Assembly: GCF_009996845.1 (NCBI RefSeq)
Contig: NZ_JAACYS010000003.1
Location: 31,161 to 95,160 of the forward strand
Length of the DNA stretch: 64,000 nt
Reading direction: 5' to 3'
DNA from: Pallidibacillus pasinlerensis
GTDB taxonomy: Bacteria > Bacillota > Bacilli > Bacillales > Caldibacillaceae
Shown here: positions 9,105 to 18,670 of the stretch, piece after piece
How the letters are laid out: every line of letters begins with the position of its first letter
Position numbering within the stretch: position 1 is the stretch's first letter
Made by a program: the position numbers and the translations under genes
Notes under the pieces: model-generated
What the model was told of the DNA's origin: nothing
The model's input: only the letters and a program-made list of their open reading frames with translations
The model's database searches: none

Positions 9105-9167
9105 CACTTTTTTCGATGTTTTGTATGATTTACTTAGAAAAATATAAAAACAGGAGGATCAACACTG

Positions 9168-9845
9168 GTGGAGTTTTTAATTTACTTTGCGATAATTACA
9201 CTTATCCCAATCTTTGCTAGTATGAAAGTTAGAACAACATATAACAAGTATTCTAAAGTTCCGAGTTCAACTGGAGCAACTGGTTATGATGTAGCAAGAA
9301 GGATTTTAGATGCTCATGGTTTATACGATGTACAAATTGAAGAAATACGTGGGGTTTTAACAGACCATTATGATCCTCGTGCTAAAGTTGTACGTTTATC
9401 ATCAGATATTTATCACGGGCATTCATTAGCAGCTATTGCGGTTGCTGCTCATGAATGTGGGCATGCATTACAGGATCAGGAAGAATATGCATTCTTGCGC
9501 TTCCGCTCAGCACTAGTACCATTAGCTTCATTTGGCTCCAACATTTCATGGATTTTAATTCTTGCCGGTATTTTCTTAACTGCAACAAACTTATTATTAC
9601 TTGGTATTATCTTTATGGCTTTTGCTGTTTTATTCCAAGTCGTTACATTACCAGTTGAATTTAACGCTTCTAGCCGCGCCATGAATCAAGTTGTTTCACT
9701 TGGTCTAATTCGTAATGAAGAAGAAGGCGGAGCAAGAAAAGTATTAAATGCTGCTGCTATGACTTATGTAGCTGCTGCTGCGGTTGCTGTTATCGAACTA
9801 TTACGTTTTATTTTAATGTATTTTGCTATGAATAGTGAAGATTAA
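9168..9845 (+). CDS. yugP: YugP-type membrane zinc metallopeptidase
   Basis: A 225-residue protein of the DUF/COG2738 zinc peptidase family. It has an N-terminal membrane segment, the zinc motif HECGHALQ at about residues 95-102, two central hydrophobic helices (about 120-165), and a C-terminal helix. TNLP-like ASSRAMN after the helices is also typical. Start is GTG 9168, with CAGGAGG 9 bases upstream. In B. subtilis yugP lies elsewhere; here it sits between ypjB and the YitT-family gene. The substrate is unknown. Confidence 0.85.
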   Translation: MEFLIYFAIITLIPIFASMKVRTTYNKYSKVPSSTGATGYDVARRILDAHGLYDVQIEEIRGVLTDHYDPRAKVVRLSSDIYHGHSLAAIAVAAHECGHALQDQEEYAFLRFRSALVPLASFGSNISWILILAGIFLTATNLLLLGIIFMAFAVLFQVVTLPVEFNASSRAMNQVVSLGLIRNEEEGGARKVLNAAAMTYVAAAAVAVIELLRFILMYFAMNSED

Positions 9846-9865
9846 TTCTTAATGCAAAGACCGTT

Positions 9866-9898
9866 GCTGCCAAAATGGCAGCATTTTTTATTTTATTT
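9866..9898 (+). terminator. Intrinsic terminator of the ypjB-yugP unit
   Basis: GCTGCC (9866-9871) pairs with GGCAGC (9877-9882) around AAAAT, followed by ATTTTTTATTTTATTTT. Confidence 0.85.
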
Positions 9899-9908
9899 TG
9901 AAAAAATT

Positions 9909-10778
9909 TTACGTAATTATTTTTTTATTTTCATCTAATGTGAAGCCTTCGCCAATAACTTCATGAACATGGGTTATAGATACAAAAGCAAAGGGATCAA
10001 TAGCAAGGGCAATTTTTTTCACTTGATTTATTTGGTTTTTACCAACGACACAATATAAAACTTTCTTTTTCTCCTTTGAAAAAAAACCTTCACCATCTAG
10101 CGTAGTGACCCCTCGATCTAATTCAGTACTAATTTGTTCTGCAATTTTTTCATAGTTATTAGAAATAATAATAGCGCCTCTTCCTGAATATGCGCCTTCC
10201 TGAATAAAATCGATAATCTTTGCGCCAATAAATACAGCTATTAATGTATAGACTCCTTGTTGAAGTGTTAAATATGTTATAAGAGACAGTGTAATAATAG
10301 TAGCGTCAAATAAAAAAATCGTTTTCCCCATTGGCCAACCGAAAAATTTGTTTGCAAGTCTAGCGATAATATCAGAGCCTCCAGTTGTACCACCGACACG
10401 AAATATGATTCCGAGTCCAAGACCAATGAAAATGCCAGCAATTATAGCAATTAACAACATATCGCTTTCTAAAGGGATATCAATCCTATACCTTTGAAAA
10501 ATTTCTAGAAATAAAGACAAACTAATAGTTCCGATGATTGTATATATAAAAGCAGTTCTTCCTAATATTTTCCAACCTATCCAAAAAATCGGTATATTTA
10601 AAACTAAATTACTAACGGATGGATTTATCTTAAAAAGAAAGTATAATAGCAGTGTAATACCGGTAAAACCGCCTTCAGCTAAATTATTTTCCATATTAAA
10701 ATGAACGAGTCCAAAAGAGAAAATAGCAGTTCCTAAAAGGATAACTAGAATATTTTTAATTTTAATTGATTTTGTCAT
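9909..10778 (-). CDS. YitT family membrane protein (YpjC-like)
   Basis: A 289-residue protein on the reverse strand with five or six transmembrane helices in the N-terminal two thirds (for example NILVILLGTAIFSFGLVHF and LIAIIAGIFIGLGLGIIF), the family segment GGTTGGSDIIARLANKFF, and a C-terminal soluble DUF2179 domain (GRGAIIISNNYEKIAEQI, then TTLDGEGFFSKEKKKVLYCVV). In B. subtilis the same locus holds ypjC, a member of this family. Function is unknown. It is convergent with yugP and divergent from the MazG-like gene. Confidence 0.85.
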   Translation of the reverse strand: MTKSIKIKNILVILLGTAIFSFGLVHFNMENNLAEGGFTGITLLLYFLFKINPSVSNLVLNIPIFWIGWKILGRTAFIYTIIGTISLSLFLEIFQRYRIDIPLESDMLLIAIIAGIFIGLGLGIIFRVGGTTGGSDIIARLANKFFGWPMGKTIFLFDATIITLSLITYLTLQQGVYTLIAVFIGAKIIDFIQEGAYSGRGAIIISNNYEKIAEQISTELDRGVTTLDGEGFFSKEKKKVLYCVVGKNQINQVKKIALAIDPFAFVSITHVHEVIGEGFTLDENKKIIT

Positions 10779-10955
10779 TTTTCTATTCCTTTCTAGTTGT
10801 GATACAATATACCTGTTAGAAATAATAACTACCGAACTAATCTTTCTTAATTCTTATCCTATCTAAAATCGTTTTTCCTATGCGTTTTTTGATATAGGAT
10901 TTCAATAAAAATCAAAGATACTAGTGTATTAGGTAACTTGCTGAGGTGTTATTAT

Positions 10956-11300
10956 ATGAAAACGATGGAAGATTTACAGAGGGAAGTTGACGAATACATA
11001 TCTCAATTTAAAGAAGGATATTTTAGTCCATTAGCTATGCTTGCTAGACTTTCAGAAGAGTTAGGGGAACTTGCAAGAGAAGTAAACCATTATTATGGTG
11101 AGAAGCCGAAAAAATCAACAGAAAAAGAAAATACTGTAGAAGAAGAGTTAGGTGATTTATTATTTGTCCTCATTTGTTTTGCTAACTCATTAAATATAAA
11201 TTTAGAAGAAGCCCATGACAGGGTAATGGAAAAATTCCGTACGCGGGATGCAAATCGTTGGACGAGAATAGAGGAGGAAGAAAATGGAAACACCAATTAA
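10956..11300 (+). CDS. ypjD: MazG-like nucleotide pyrophosphohydrolase YpjD
   Basis: A 114-residue all-helical protein of the MazG superfamily. The metal-binding EExxE motif is visible as SEELGELAREVNH (around residue 32), and the second acidic helix as EEELGDLLFVLICFANSLNI. Such enzymes hydrolyse non-canonical or excess nucleoside triphosphates. ATG 10956 with GAGGTG 7 bases upstream is preferred over a TTG at 10938. The last 17 bases overlap dapB, which indicates translational coupling and the same operon order as B. subtilis. Confidence 0.86.
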   Translation: MKTMEDLQREVDEYISQFKEGYFSPLAMLARLSEELGELAREVNHYYGEKPKKSTEKENTVEEELGDLLFVLICFANSLNINLEEAHDRVMEKFRTRDANRWTRIEEEENGNTN

Positions 11301-12090
11301 AGTCATTATTTCAGGTCCAAGAGGAAGAATGGGAAAAGAAGCAGTAAAAATGGTATCGAACAACGAAAATTTCCAACTAGTTGGAGTGGTTGATCGGATA
11401 AATGAAGGAAAGAAATTATCTGAAGTAGATAATGAATTTAACAATATTGATTGTCTCGTTTATACAGATATTAAGCACTGTATTAAAGATACACAACCAG
11501 ATTGTCTTGTAGAACTATCCGTTCCGCAGGCAGCTTTTGAACATATTAAAACAGCGTTAGCCTATAATGTGCGTCCAGTTGTTGGAACAACAGGATTAAA
11601 TCAAGAAGAATTAGATGAATTAGAGACCATCGCGAATGATGGAAATATCGGTTGTATTATTGCTCCGAACTTTGCAATTGGCGCTGTGTTAATGATGAAA
11701 TTTTCCCAAATGGCTGCTAAATATTTTCAAGATATAGAAATTATTGAAATGCATCATGATCAAAAATTAGATGCCCCAAGTGGTACTGCAATTAAAACTG
11801 CTCAATTGATTGAAGAAGTTCGCGCACCGAAAAAACAAGGTCATCCTGATGAAATAGAAAAAATGCCGGGTGCAAGAGGTGCAGATATGTCAGGGATGCA
11901 TATACATAGTGTTCGCTTACCTGGTTTAATTGCCCATCAAACGGTAATGTTAGGTGGACAAGGTGAAACATTAACGATTCGCCATGATTCTTATAATCGA
12001 ACATCATTCATGACAGGTGTAAAATTATCAATTGAAACTGTAATGAAATTAGATCGTTTCGTTTACGGTTTAGAAAATATACTTGATTAA
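11284..12090 (+). CDS. dapB: 4-hydroxy-tetrahydrodipicolinate reductase
   Basis: This enzyme reduces dihydrodipicolinate on the lysine/diaminopimelate pathway, which supplies peptidoglycan and spore dipicolinate. The dinucleotide-binding GPRGRMGKEAV is at the N-terminus, then VGTTGL, the conserved EIIEMHHDQKLDAPSGTAIKTA segment with the catalytic His and Lys, and GEDI-like GETLTIRHDSYNRTSFMTGV near the end. Length, 268 residues, is standard. GAGGAGGAAG precedes the ATG inside the 3' end of ypjD. Confidence 0.96.
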   Translation: METPIKVIISGPRGRMGKEAVKMVSNNENFQLVGVVDRINEGKKLSEVDNEFNNIDCLVYTDIKHCIKDTQPDCLVELSVPQAAFEHIKTALAYNVRPVVGTTGLNQEELDELETIANDGNIGCIIAPNFAIGAVLMMKFSQMAAKYFQDIEIIEMHHDQKLDAPSGTAIKTAQLIEEVRAPKKQGHPDEIEKMPGARGADMSGMHIHSVRLPGLIAHQTVMLGGQGETLTIRHDSYNRTSFMTGVKLSIETVMKLDRFVYGLENILD

Positions 12091-12129
12091 TTAAAAGTTT
12101 ATTAATCTTAAACAACAGGAGTGTGTAAT

Positions 12130-12534
12130 ATGAACATAGCTTTAATTGCCCATGATAAAAAGAAAGCAGATTTAGTACAATTTGTAACAGCTTATAAGGA
12201 TATATTTGAACAGCATACATTATTTGCAACAGGGACTACTGGGTTACGAATTCAAGAGGCAACAGGTCTTACTGTTCAACGCTTCCAATCTGGGCCTCTT
12301 GGCGGTGACCAAGAAATTGGTGCGATGATTGCTAAAAATGAAATGGATATTGTATTCTTTTTCCGTGATCCTATGACTGCTCAGCCCCACGAACCAGATG
12401 TAACAGCTTTAATTCGATTATGTGATGTGTACAATGTGCCAGTTGCAACGAATATGGGAACAGCTGAAGTTTTAATTCGTGGATTGCAACGTGGAGATAT
12501 TGATTGGCGAAAAGTGATTAAAGATATGCGTTAA
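12130..12534 (+). CDS. mgsA: Methylglyoxal synthase
   Basis: A 134-residue cytosolic enzyme that converts dihydroxyacetone phosphate to methylglyoxal, bypassing lower glycolysis. Family features are [10 protein letters not shown], the phosphate-binding [19 protein letters not shown] with the catalytic Asp, and [14 protein letters not shown]. The ATG at 12130 is 8 bases from AGGAG; the in-frame GTG at 12121 overlaps that site. In B. subtilis mgsA is followed by bshB1, which is absent here. Confidence 0.95.
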   Translation: MNIALIAHDKKKADLVQFVTAYKDIFEQHTLFATGTTGLRIQEATGLTVQRFQSGPLGGDQEIGAMIAKNEMDIVFFFRDPMTAQPHEPDVTALIRLCDVYNVPVATNMGTAEVLIRGLQRGDIDWRKVIKDMR

Positions 12535-12609
12535 AATAAATTAATTATTTCTTTTGAACATATATCAACTTTAGATTATGACAATAATTGATAATACTGG
12601 GGGATAGAG

Positions 12610-13749
12610 ATGAAATTGAAAATTGGTATTATATGTTATCCCACAGTTGGTGGATCTGGGGTTGTTGCAACAGAATTAGGAAAACTATTAGCTGAGAGGG
12701 GACACGAAATTCATTTTATTTCGTCTAGCATCCCTTTTCGTTTAAAAAAGCTGTATCCAAATATTTTTTATCATCAAGTAGATATAAACCAATATTCTGT
12801 TTTCCAATATCCACCGTATGATATACAATTGGCGAGCAAAATCGCTGAAGTAGTGCATAGAGAAAAATTACATATTATACATGCTCATTATGCTATTCCT
12901 CATGCAATTTGTGCATTATTAGCCCGACAAATGTCTGAACATGACTTTAAAATTGTAACAACATTACATGGAACAGATATTACCGTATTAGGTCAAGATC
13001 CATCATTAAAACGGGCAATACAATTCGGAATTGAAAAATCCGATGCTGTAACAGCTGTTTCAAATGCCCTTGTACAAGAAACATATGAGTTAGTTACAGC
13101 TAAAAAGCCAATAAACGTTGTTTATAATTTTATTGATGAGCGAGTATATGCTGAACGAGAAAATAATCATAAATTAAAAGATAATTTTGGTATTGAAAAT
13201 AATGAAAAAGTTATTATTCATGTATCGAATTTTCGACCAGTAAAACGGGTTCAAGATATTGTAAATACATTTGCAAAAATTAGAGAGTCAATGCCTGCAA
13301 AATTATTGCTTGTCGGGGACGGACCTGATATGTCTAAAATTGAAAATCTTGTTGACCAACTTCAACTAAAAGAATCCGTCCTATTTTTAGGTAAACAAGA
13401 TAACTTAGAAGAGTTGTATTCAATTAGTGATTTACTTTTATTATTATCCGAAAAGGAAAGTTTTGGTTTAGTAGCTTTAGAAGCAATGGCTTGTGGTACT
13501 CCTGTTATTGGTACAAAAATCGGTGGCATCCCTGAGGTAATAGACCATGGTAAAACGGGATTTATTTGTGAATTAGGTAATATCGAACAAATTGCTAGTT
13601 TTGCAATTGATTTATTACAAGATAAACGCCTTCACGAAAAATTCTCAAAAGAAAGTGTGAATCGTGTGAAAAATAGGTTTTCTTCAGCACAAATTGTCGG
13701 TCAATATGAAGATATTTATTATCGATTAGTAGAAATGGATGAAATGTAA
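12610..13749 (+). CDS. bshA: N-acetyl-alpha-D-glucosaminyl L-malate synthase
   Basis: A GT4-family glycosyltransferase of 379 residues that makes GlcNAc-malate, the first step of bacillithiol synthesis. It has [20 protein letters not shown] at the start, [10 protein letters not shown], the donor-site region [10 protein letters not shown], and the EX7E motif [18 protein letters not shown] with GGIPEV after it. The ATG follows CTGGGGGATAG. It overlaps cca by one base. The deacetylase gene bshB1, normally just upstream, is missing, so a BshB2-type enzyme encoded elsewhere would be needed. Confidence 0.93.
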   Translation: MKLKIGIICYPTVGGSGVVATELGKLLAERGHEIHFISSSIPFRLKKLYPNIFYHQVDINQYSVFQYPPYDIQLASKIAEVVHREKLHIIHAHYAIPHAICALLARQMSEHDFKIVTTLHGTDITVLGQDPSLKRAIQFGIEKSDAVTAVSNALVQETYELVTAKKPINVVYNFIDERVYAERENNHKLKDNFGIENNEKVIIHVSNFRPVKRVQDIVNTFAKIRESMPAKLLLVGDGPDMSKIENLVDQLQLKESVLFLGKQDNLEELYSISDLLLLLSEKESFGLVALEAMACGTPVIGTKIGGIPEVIDHGKTGFICELGNIEQIASFAIDLLQDKRLHEKFSKESVNRVKNRFSSAQIVGQYEDIYYRLVEMDEM

Positions 13750-14933
13750 TGTTAGTGAAATTTAAAAAGGCCGTGCCAATTATTGAAAAAATTGAAAAAG
13801 CAGGTTTTGAAGCGTACTTCGTCGGAGGGTCCGTTCGCGACTATTTATTAAATAAGCCGATTGAAGATGTGGACATTGCTACGAGCGCCTTTCCTGATGA
13901 AGTTAAACAAATTTTTCCTAAAACAATTGATGTAGGAATTGAACATGGAACCGTAATCGTTGTTTACGAAGGAGAAAATTATGAAATCACAACTTTTCGA
14001 ACTGAAGATCAATATGTTGATTTCAGGCGACCAAAGGAAGTTACATTTATCCGTTCATTAAAAGAAGATTTACAACGACGTGACTTTACGATGAATGCAA
14101 TCGCTATGACAAAAGATGGTGAATTAATAGATCCCTTCGATGGACAACAAGATATTAAGAATCAAATCATCCGTACTGTAGGAGAACCTGAGGAACGATT
14201 TAAAGAAGATGCACTCCGTATGATGCGAGGGGTCCGTTTTGTTAGTCAATTATCCTTTTATTTAGAAAAAAACACGTACAGTGCAATCGAACGTTTAGCA
14301 CCATTACTTCAACATATTTCAGTAGAACGTATTTATATGGAATTTATGAAACTATTAAAGGGTAAAAATTGTAGTAAAGCTTTAGATTTAATAGCAGAAA
14401 GTAATCTATATGAATTTTTACCTGGATTTAGTGAATATCGCGAACAACTAAAGAAGGCAACTACATATATTTCTAATAGAAATCTAAATGAGGTTGAAGT
14501 ATGGGCGTTATTATTAATTCTATTTCAAAATGAATCGATTGAAGAATTATTAAGAAAATGGAAAATGCCAGTAAAATTGATTCGTAAAATAAAGCAGATA
14601 ATTCAAGCCTATAAAAATAGACAAAATGAATCTTGGAGTAATGAATCAATTTATCTAACAGGGCTCGATATTGCGATTCATACAGAAAAAGTTTTTTGTG
14701 CTATTAATAATAAGGAAGCCGACACTTCGGTTAAAAAAATCCGTCAAACCTTTGTTGGATTACCAATTAAAAATCGGGATGAATTAGCAGTAAATGGGAA
14801 TGACTTAATGAAATGGAGCGACAAACGTGGTGGACCTTGGGTACGTGAAGCGTTGGAAAAAATTGAATTGGCTGTTATTCGTGGTGAAGTAATGAATGAC
14901 AAGGAGCAGATCAAGGAGTGGTACAGTACGTGA
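13749..14933 (+). CDS. cca: CCA tRNA nucleotidyltransferase
   Basis: A 394-residue class II nucleotidyltransferase that adds the CCA end to tRNAs. The N-terminal head has FVGGSVRDYLL and the metal-binding acidic pair in EDVDIATS (around residue 40). RRDFTMNAIAM and EDALRMMRGVRFVSQL follow, then a helical body and tail. The start ATG shares its A with the TAA of bshA (coupled translation), and the 3' end overlaps birA by 4 bases. Confidence 0.95.
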   Translation: MLVKFKKAVPIIEKIEKAGFEAYFVGGSVRDYLLNKPIEDVDIATSAFPDEVKQIFPKTIDVGIEHGTVIVVYEGENYEITTFRTEDQYVDFRRPKEVTFIRSLKEDLQRRDFTMNAIAMTKDGELIDPFDGQQDIKNQIIRTVGEPEERFKEDALRMMRGVRFVSQLSFYLEKNTYSAIERLAPLLQHISVERIYMEFMKLLKGKNCSKALDLIAESNLYEFLPGFSEYREQLKKATTYISNRNLNEVEVWALLLILFQNESIEELLRKWKMPVKLIRKIKQIIQAYKNRQNESWSNESIYLTGLDIAIHTEKVFCAINNKEADTSVKKIRQTFVGLPIKNRDELAVNGNDLMKWSDKRGGPWVREALEKIELAVIRGEVMNDKEQIKEWYST

Positions 14934-15910
14934 AGTCAAATGTAAGACAAGCACTATTAGATGCATTTAAACATGCAGACGGAGAATATATTTCTGGTGA
15001 AAAATTAGCACAGACTATTGGTTGTAGCCGTACAGCTATCTGGAAGCATATTGAAGAGTTAAAAAAGGACGGGTTTCAAGTTGAAGCAGTTCGAAAAAAA
15101 GGATATCGATTAGTAACTCCTTCCAATAAATTGTCCGAAGATGAAATATATCTCGGTTTACAAACAGAAACGATAGGAAGATCAGTTTACTTTTATGAAT
15201 CAGTATCTTCCACACAAAAAATTGCTAAAGAGTATGCAATGAATGGTGCGAATCACGGAACATTAATTGTTGCTGATGAACAAACTGAGGGAAGAGGACG
15301 GATGGTAAGAAAATGGCATTCCCCAAAAGGTACTGGAATTTGGGCTAGTTTTATTCTTCGTCCTGATATTCAACTTCAACATGCACCACAACTAACACTA
15401 TTGACAGCAGTTGCTGTAGTTCTAGCGATTAAAGATGTAACAAACATAATACCTGAAATAAAATGGCCAAATGATATTTTAATTAATGGGCGTAAAGTGT
15501 GTGGCATATTAACAGAATTGCAAGCAGAAGAAGATCGAATTCAATCTGTGATTATTGGTATTGGCATTAATGTAAATCAAAGTACTGAAAATTTTTCTGA
15601 CGATATACAAATGATAGCAACTTCATTAAAAATTGAATTAGAGCAAACGGTTAATCGAACCGAAATTATTCAAAAACTATGTTATTATTTAGAGCAGTTA
15701 CTTAACTTATATATTTCTGAAGGTTTTCCACCAATTAAACGATTGTGGGAAACATATGCCATTTCCATTGGTAAACAAATTACAGCTCGAACTTTAAAAG
15801 GTACGTTCGAGGGATTAGCGCTTGGAATTAATGATGAAGGTGTACTATTATTAAAACAAGCAAATGGTGAAATAATTGAAATCCTTTCAGCAGATATAGA
15901 AATAAAATAA
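14930..15910 (+). CDS. birA: Biotin--protein ligase / biotin repressor BirA
   Basis: Bifunctional BirA, about 326 residues. An N-terminal winged helix (ISGEKLAQTIGCSRTAIWKHIEEL) allows repression of biotin genes. The catalytic domain has the biotinyl-AMP loop EGRGRMVRKWHSP, then KWPNDILINGRKVCGIL, and a small C-terminal SH3-like domain. GTG 14930 gives the N-terminus expected from the family (MKSNVRQALLDAF); a GTG at 14918 sits inside the ribosome binding site AAGGAG. It overlaps cca by 4 bases and closes the operon before a terminator. Confidence 0.93.
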   Translation: MKSNVRQALLDAFKHADGEYISGEKLAQTIGCSRTAIWKHIEELKKDGFQVEAVRKKGYRLVTPSNKLSEDEIYLGLQTETIGRSVYFYESVSSTQKIAKEYAMNGANHGTLIVADEQTEGRGRMVRKWHSPKGTGIWASFILRPDIQLQHAPQLTLLTAVAVVLAIKDVTNIIPEIKWPNDILINGRKVCGILTELQAEEDRIQSVIIGIGINVNQSTENFSDDIQMIATSLKIELEQTVNRTEIIQKLCYYLEQLLNLYISEGFPPIKRLWETYAISIGKQITARTLKGTFEGLALGINDEGVLLLKQANGEIIEILSADIEIK

Positions 15911-15914
15911 GATT

Positions 15915-15957
15915 AAGAGTTTCTTTTTTACATCAGTAGAAGAGAAACTCTTTTTAT
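15915..15957 (+). terminator. birA terminator
   Basis: AAGAGTTTCT (15915-15924) pairs with AGAAACTCTT (15943-15952), followed by TTTATATT. Confidence 0.85.
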
Positions 15958-16004
15958 ATTTATAGAATTTTTTTATAAAAATACTATTCAGCCATTTTGA
16001 ATTT

Positions 16005-16013
16005 TGCTATAAT
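16005..16013 (+). promoter_or_regulatory. Extended -10 promoter of panBCD
   Basis: TGCTATAAT is an extended -10 box with a perfect TATAAT. Transcription would begin near 16020, giving a leader of about 270 bases before panB. No strong -35 is visible (TATTCA at 15985-15990). Confidence 0.65.
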
Positions 16014-16019
16014 GTGAAT

Positions 16020-16140
16020 TGGAGCTGCACCGATATGGGCGGTATCTAGACGGTTCAATTTTTAAAAATAATAAAAGAATCTGCCTGTAGCCTATTTGGA
16101 CCGGGACGGAGGGATGAAACGAAAGATTTTACAAGGGCAG
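16020..16140 (+). ncRNA. Structured panB leader, candidate pan motif RNA
   Basis: The leader from the predicted start site contains ACCG (16029-16032) that can pair with CGGT (16040-16043), a second CGGT (16051-16054), an ACCG at 16100-16103, and CTGCC (16081-16085), which can pair with GGCAG near 16136-16140. It is unusually rich in G and C for this genome. A small structured pan motif has been described upstream of panB/panC/panD genes in Firmicutes, and the location fits. I cannot align it to the covariance model by eye, so the assignment is inference. It is followed directly by a long terminator. Confidence 0.5.
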
Positions 16141-16232
16141 GGGACTGCTCTCATACGATAAAAAGCATTTCTAGTTTATTCATAATCTTAAATTTACTAG
16201 ATAATGCTTTTTGTATGGGAGCGTCCCTTTTT
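16141..16232 (+). terminator. Long leader terminator upstream of panB
   Basis: GGGACTGCTCTCATAC followed by AAAAAGCATT (16141-16169) pairs with AATGCTTTTT and GTATGGGAGCGTCCC (16203-16227), with three single-base or short bulges; CTAGT (16171-16175) and ACTAG (16196-16200) continue the stem. Five T follow. The hairpin ends 55 bases before panB and after the leader, so it can act as an attenuator of panBCD. The left edge abuts GGGCAG, which can alternatively pair upstream. Confidence 0.8.
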
Positions 16233-16287
16233 GATGCACTTTTTCTTGTTTCATTACCTCTTAATATTATATGAGAGGAGAATATTT

Positions 16288-17130
16288 ATGAAACAAACAA
16301 CTGATTTTTACCAAATGAAAGAAAGAAATGAAAAAATTACGATGATTACTGCTTATGATTATCCATCGGCAAAACTGGCTGAGCAAGCAGGAATTGATAT
16401 GATTTTAGTCGGGGATTCTTTAGGTATGGTAATGCTAGGGTACGATTCTACTATCCAAGTAACCCTAGATGATATGATTCATCATACAAAGGCAGTAAAA
16501 AGAGGAGCAATCGATACATTTATCGTGGCAGATCTTCCATTCGCTACTTACCATAGTAGCCGAGAAGAAACGGTTAGAAATGCCGCAAAGTTAATGCAAG
16601 AAGGTGGAGCCCATGCAGTAAAGCTTGAAGGAGCGGAAGACATTATCTTAGAACATATCGAAGCGTTAAAGGTTGCAGGAATACCGGTTGTAGCTCATAT
16701 CGGCTTAACTCCACAATCTGTTGCTGTTATTGGTGGTTATAAAGTTCAAGGTAAATCTGTAGAGGCTGCACAGAAACTTATTGAAGAAGCGAAAAAATGT
16801 GAAAAAGCAGGGGCTTTTGCAATCGTATTAGAATGTGTTCCACGCCAATTAGCTGAAGAAATTACGAAACAATTAACGATTCCAGTGATTGGCATTGGTG
16901 CCGGACCAAATTGTGATGGCCAAGTTTTAGTTTATCATGATTTACTTGGTTATGGTGTCGAGCGCCTTCCAAAGTTTGTTAAACAATATGTTAATATTCA
17001 AGAGGATATCGTTTCTGGAATTCAGGCATACATTAATGAAGTTAAAACTGGTGTTTTTCCAGATGAAAAGACTAGCTACACAATGAAAGATGGCGTACTT
17101 GAAAGTTTATACGGAGGCATTAAAGGATGA
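16288..17130 (+). CDS. panB: 3-methyl-2-oxobutanoate hydroxymethyltransferase
   Basis: The first enzyme of pantothenate synthesis, which makes ketopantoate from ketoisovalerate. It has 280 residues from the ATG at 16288, which follows GAGAGGAG. The open frame extends upstream through the terminator hairpin and is not coding there. Motifs: [27 protein letters not shown] with the metal ligand Asp, [31 protein letters not shown], and [21 protein letters not shown]. It overlaps panC by 4 bases (ATGA). Confidence 0.96.
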   Translation: MKQTTDFYQMKERNEKITMITAYDYPSAKLAEQAGIDMILVGDSLGMVMLGYDSTIQVTLDDMIHHTKAVKRGAIDTFIVADLPFATYHSSREETVRNAAKLMQEGGAHAVKLEGAEDIILEHIEALKVAGIPVVAHIGLTPQSVAVIGGYKVQGKSVEAAQKLIEEAKKCEKAGAFAIVLECVPRQLAEEITKQLTIPVIGIGAGPNCDGQVLVYHDLLGYGVERLPKFVKQYVNIQEDIVSGIQAYINEVKTGVFPDEKTSYTMKDGVLESLYGGIKG

Positions 17131-17978
17131 TCACTGTTATTGAAACTGTTAAAGAAATGCAAAATATAAGTAGCAAATTAATAATATCTGGAGAAACGAT
17201 AGGTTATGTTCCAACAATGGGTTATTTACATGAAGGACATTTAACCTTAATAAAGAAAGCACGCAAAGAAAATTCTAAAGTGATAATCAGTATTTTCGTT
17301 AACCCACTGCAATTTGGACCAAACGAAGATTATGAAACGTATCCGAGAAATTTTGCAAGAGATAAAAAGTTAGCAAGTGAAGCCGGGGTAGATTATATTT
17401 TTTACCCCTCTGTACAAGAAATGTATCCTACTGAAATGACGACAAATTTAACAGTTACAAAAAGAACAGACGTTTTATGTGGTAAAAATCGGATAGGTCA
17501 TTTCGATGGCGTAGCAACTGTGTTGTTAAAGTTATTTTCAATAATCCGTCCAAATCGAGTTTATTTCGGTTTAAAGGATGCCCAACAAGTGGCTGTAGTT
17601 GATGGCTTAATTCAAGATTTCAATTTACCAATTGAACTTTGTCCTGTAGAAACTGTCCGCGAAGAAGATGGACTGGCGAAAAGTTCCCGTAATGTTAATT
17701 TAACGATGCCTGAAAGAGAGGAAGCATCATATTTATATAAATCGTTACTAGAAGGGAAAAGGTTAATTGAATCTGGTGAACGTAATCCAGATGTTGTCAT
17801 TGCAGCAATGAATGAGTATTTGAAAGAACACATTTCAGGGGAAGTTGAATACGTAGAAATTCATTCATTCCCATCGTTACTTCCATTAAGACAACTGGAA
17901 GGAAAAATAATCATTGCTCTTGCAGTAAAATATTCAAAAGCAAGATTGATCGATAATATCATTTTAAATGTAACGTGA
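17127..17978 (+). CDS. panC: Pantothenate synthetase
   Basis: This enzyme joins pantoate and beta-alanine with ATP. The 283-residue protein has the nucleotidyl-transferase motif [17 protein letters not shown] (HxGH, around residue 37), [49 protein letters not shown], and the KSSRNVNL (KMSKS-like) loop. Translation is coupled to panB through the ATGA overlap, and panD follows after 26 bases. Confidence 0.96.
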   Translation: MITVIETVKEMQNISSKLIISGETIGYVPTMGYLHEGHLTLIKKARKENSKVIISIFVNPLQFGPNEDYETYPRNFARDKKLASEAGVDYIFYPSVQEMYPTEMTTNLTVTKRTDVLCGKNRIGHFDGVATVLLKLFSIIRPNRVYFGLKDAQQVAVVDGLIQDFNLPIELCPVETVREEDGLAKSSRNVNLTMPEREEASYLYKSLLEGKRLIESGERNPDVVIAAMNEYLKEHISGEVEYVEIHSFPSLLPLRQLEGKIIIALAVKYSKARLIDNIILNVT

Positions 17979-18004
17979 ATTTACTCAATAAAAGGTGGTT
18001 AATA

Positions 18005-18394
18005 ATGTATCGAACAATGATGAAGGGGAAACTCCATCGTGCTCGAGTAACAGAAGCGAATTTAAATTATGTAGGTAGTATTACAATCGATGAAAACTTA
18101 CTTGATGCCGTAGACATGTTACCAAATGAAAAAGTACAAATTGTAAATAATAACAATGGAGCCCGATTGGAGACATATATTATTCCTGGAAAAAGAGGTA
18201 GTGGTGTAGTTTGTTTAAATGGAGCAGCCGCCCGTCTCGTTCAACCAGGAGATGTTATCATTATTATTTCTTACTGCATGATTGAAGAAGCAAAAGCGAA
18301 ATATCATCAACCAAAAATTGCAGTATTAGATGAAGAAAATAAAATTGTTGAAATGATTGAATCAGAACCTGAAACATACATCTTAAATTCATAA
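18005..18394 (+). CDS. panD: Aspartate 1-decarboxylase
   Basis: This enzyme makes beta-alanine for pantothenate. From ATG 18005 the protein has 129 residues and carries the self-cleavage site Gly24-Ser25 (NYVGSITID), where Ser25 becomes the pyruvoyl group. Other family parts are [36 protein letters not shown] and the PGD.VIIISY segment. The in-frame ATG at 17975 would lengthen the N-terminus by 10 residues beyond the family start; AAAGGTGG (17991-17998) supports 18005. The gene ends the panBCD operon. Confidence 0.95.
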   Translation: MYRTMMKGKLHRARVTEANLNYVGSITIDENLLDAVDMLPNEKVQIVNNNNGARLETYIIPGKRGSGVVCLNGAAARLVQPGDVIIIISYCMIEEAKAKYHQPKIAVLDEENKIVEMIESEPETYILNS

Positions 18395-18422
18395 TGAAAC
18401 TTAGATGAAAATAGTTCTGAAT

Positions 18423-18469
18423 AGACATTTAATCATTCTTTTAATAGATTTGATTAAATGTCTTTTTTA
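18423..18469 (+). terminator. panBCD terminator
   Basis: AGACATTTAATCA (18423-18435) pairs perfectly with TGATTAAATGTCT (18451-18463), then TTTTTAT. The rest of the gap up to 18670 has no gene. Confidence 0.88.
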
Positions 18470-18670
18470 TGTATTTTTCTGATTGTATTAAATGCATAAT
18501 TTATATAGCTTTACTTTTCGATAATCAATAAATATGATAATGTTTCTATAGTTAACAAATTATATATATTGGATATATTTAAACATGAAGATTGTTGATT
18601 TAGTTAAGATGGATGTTACCGCGATTAAATCAAACAATAGGTTTGCTTTTAGAATTATGAGGTGTTTAAT

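Noticed and set aside
16204..16287. N-terminal extension of PanB
   Set aside because: It lies in the terminator hairpin and lacks a ribosome binding site; ATG 16288 gives the family start.
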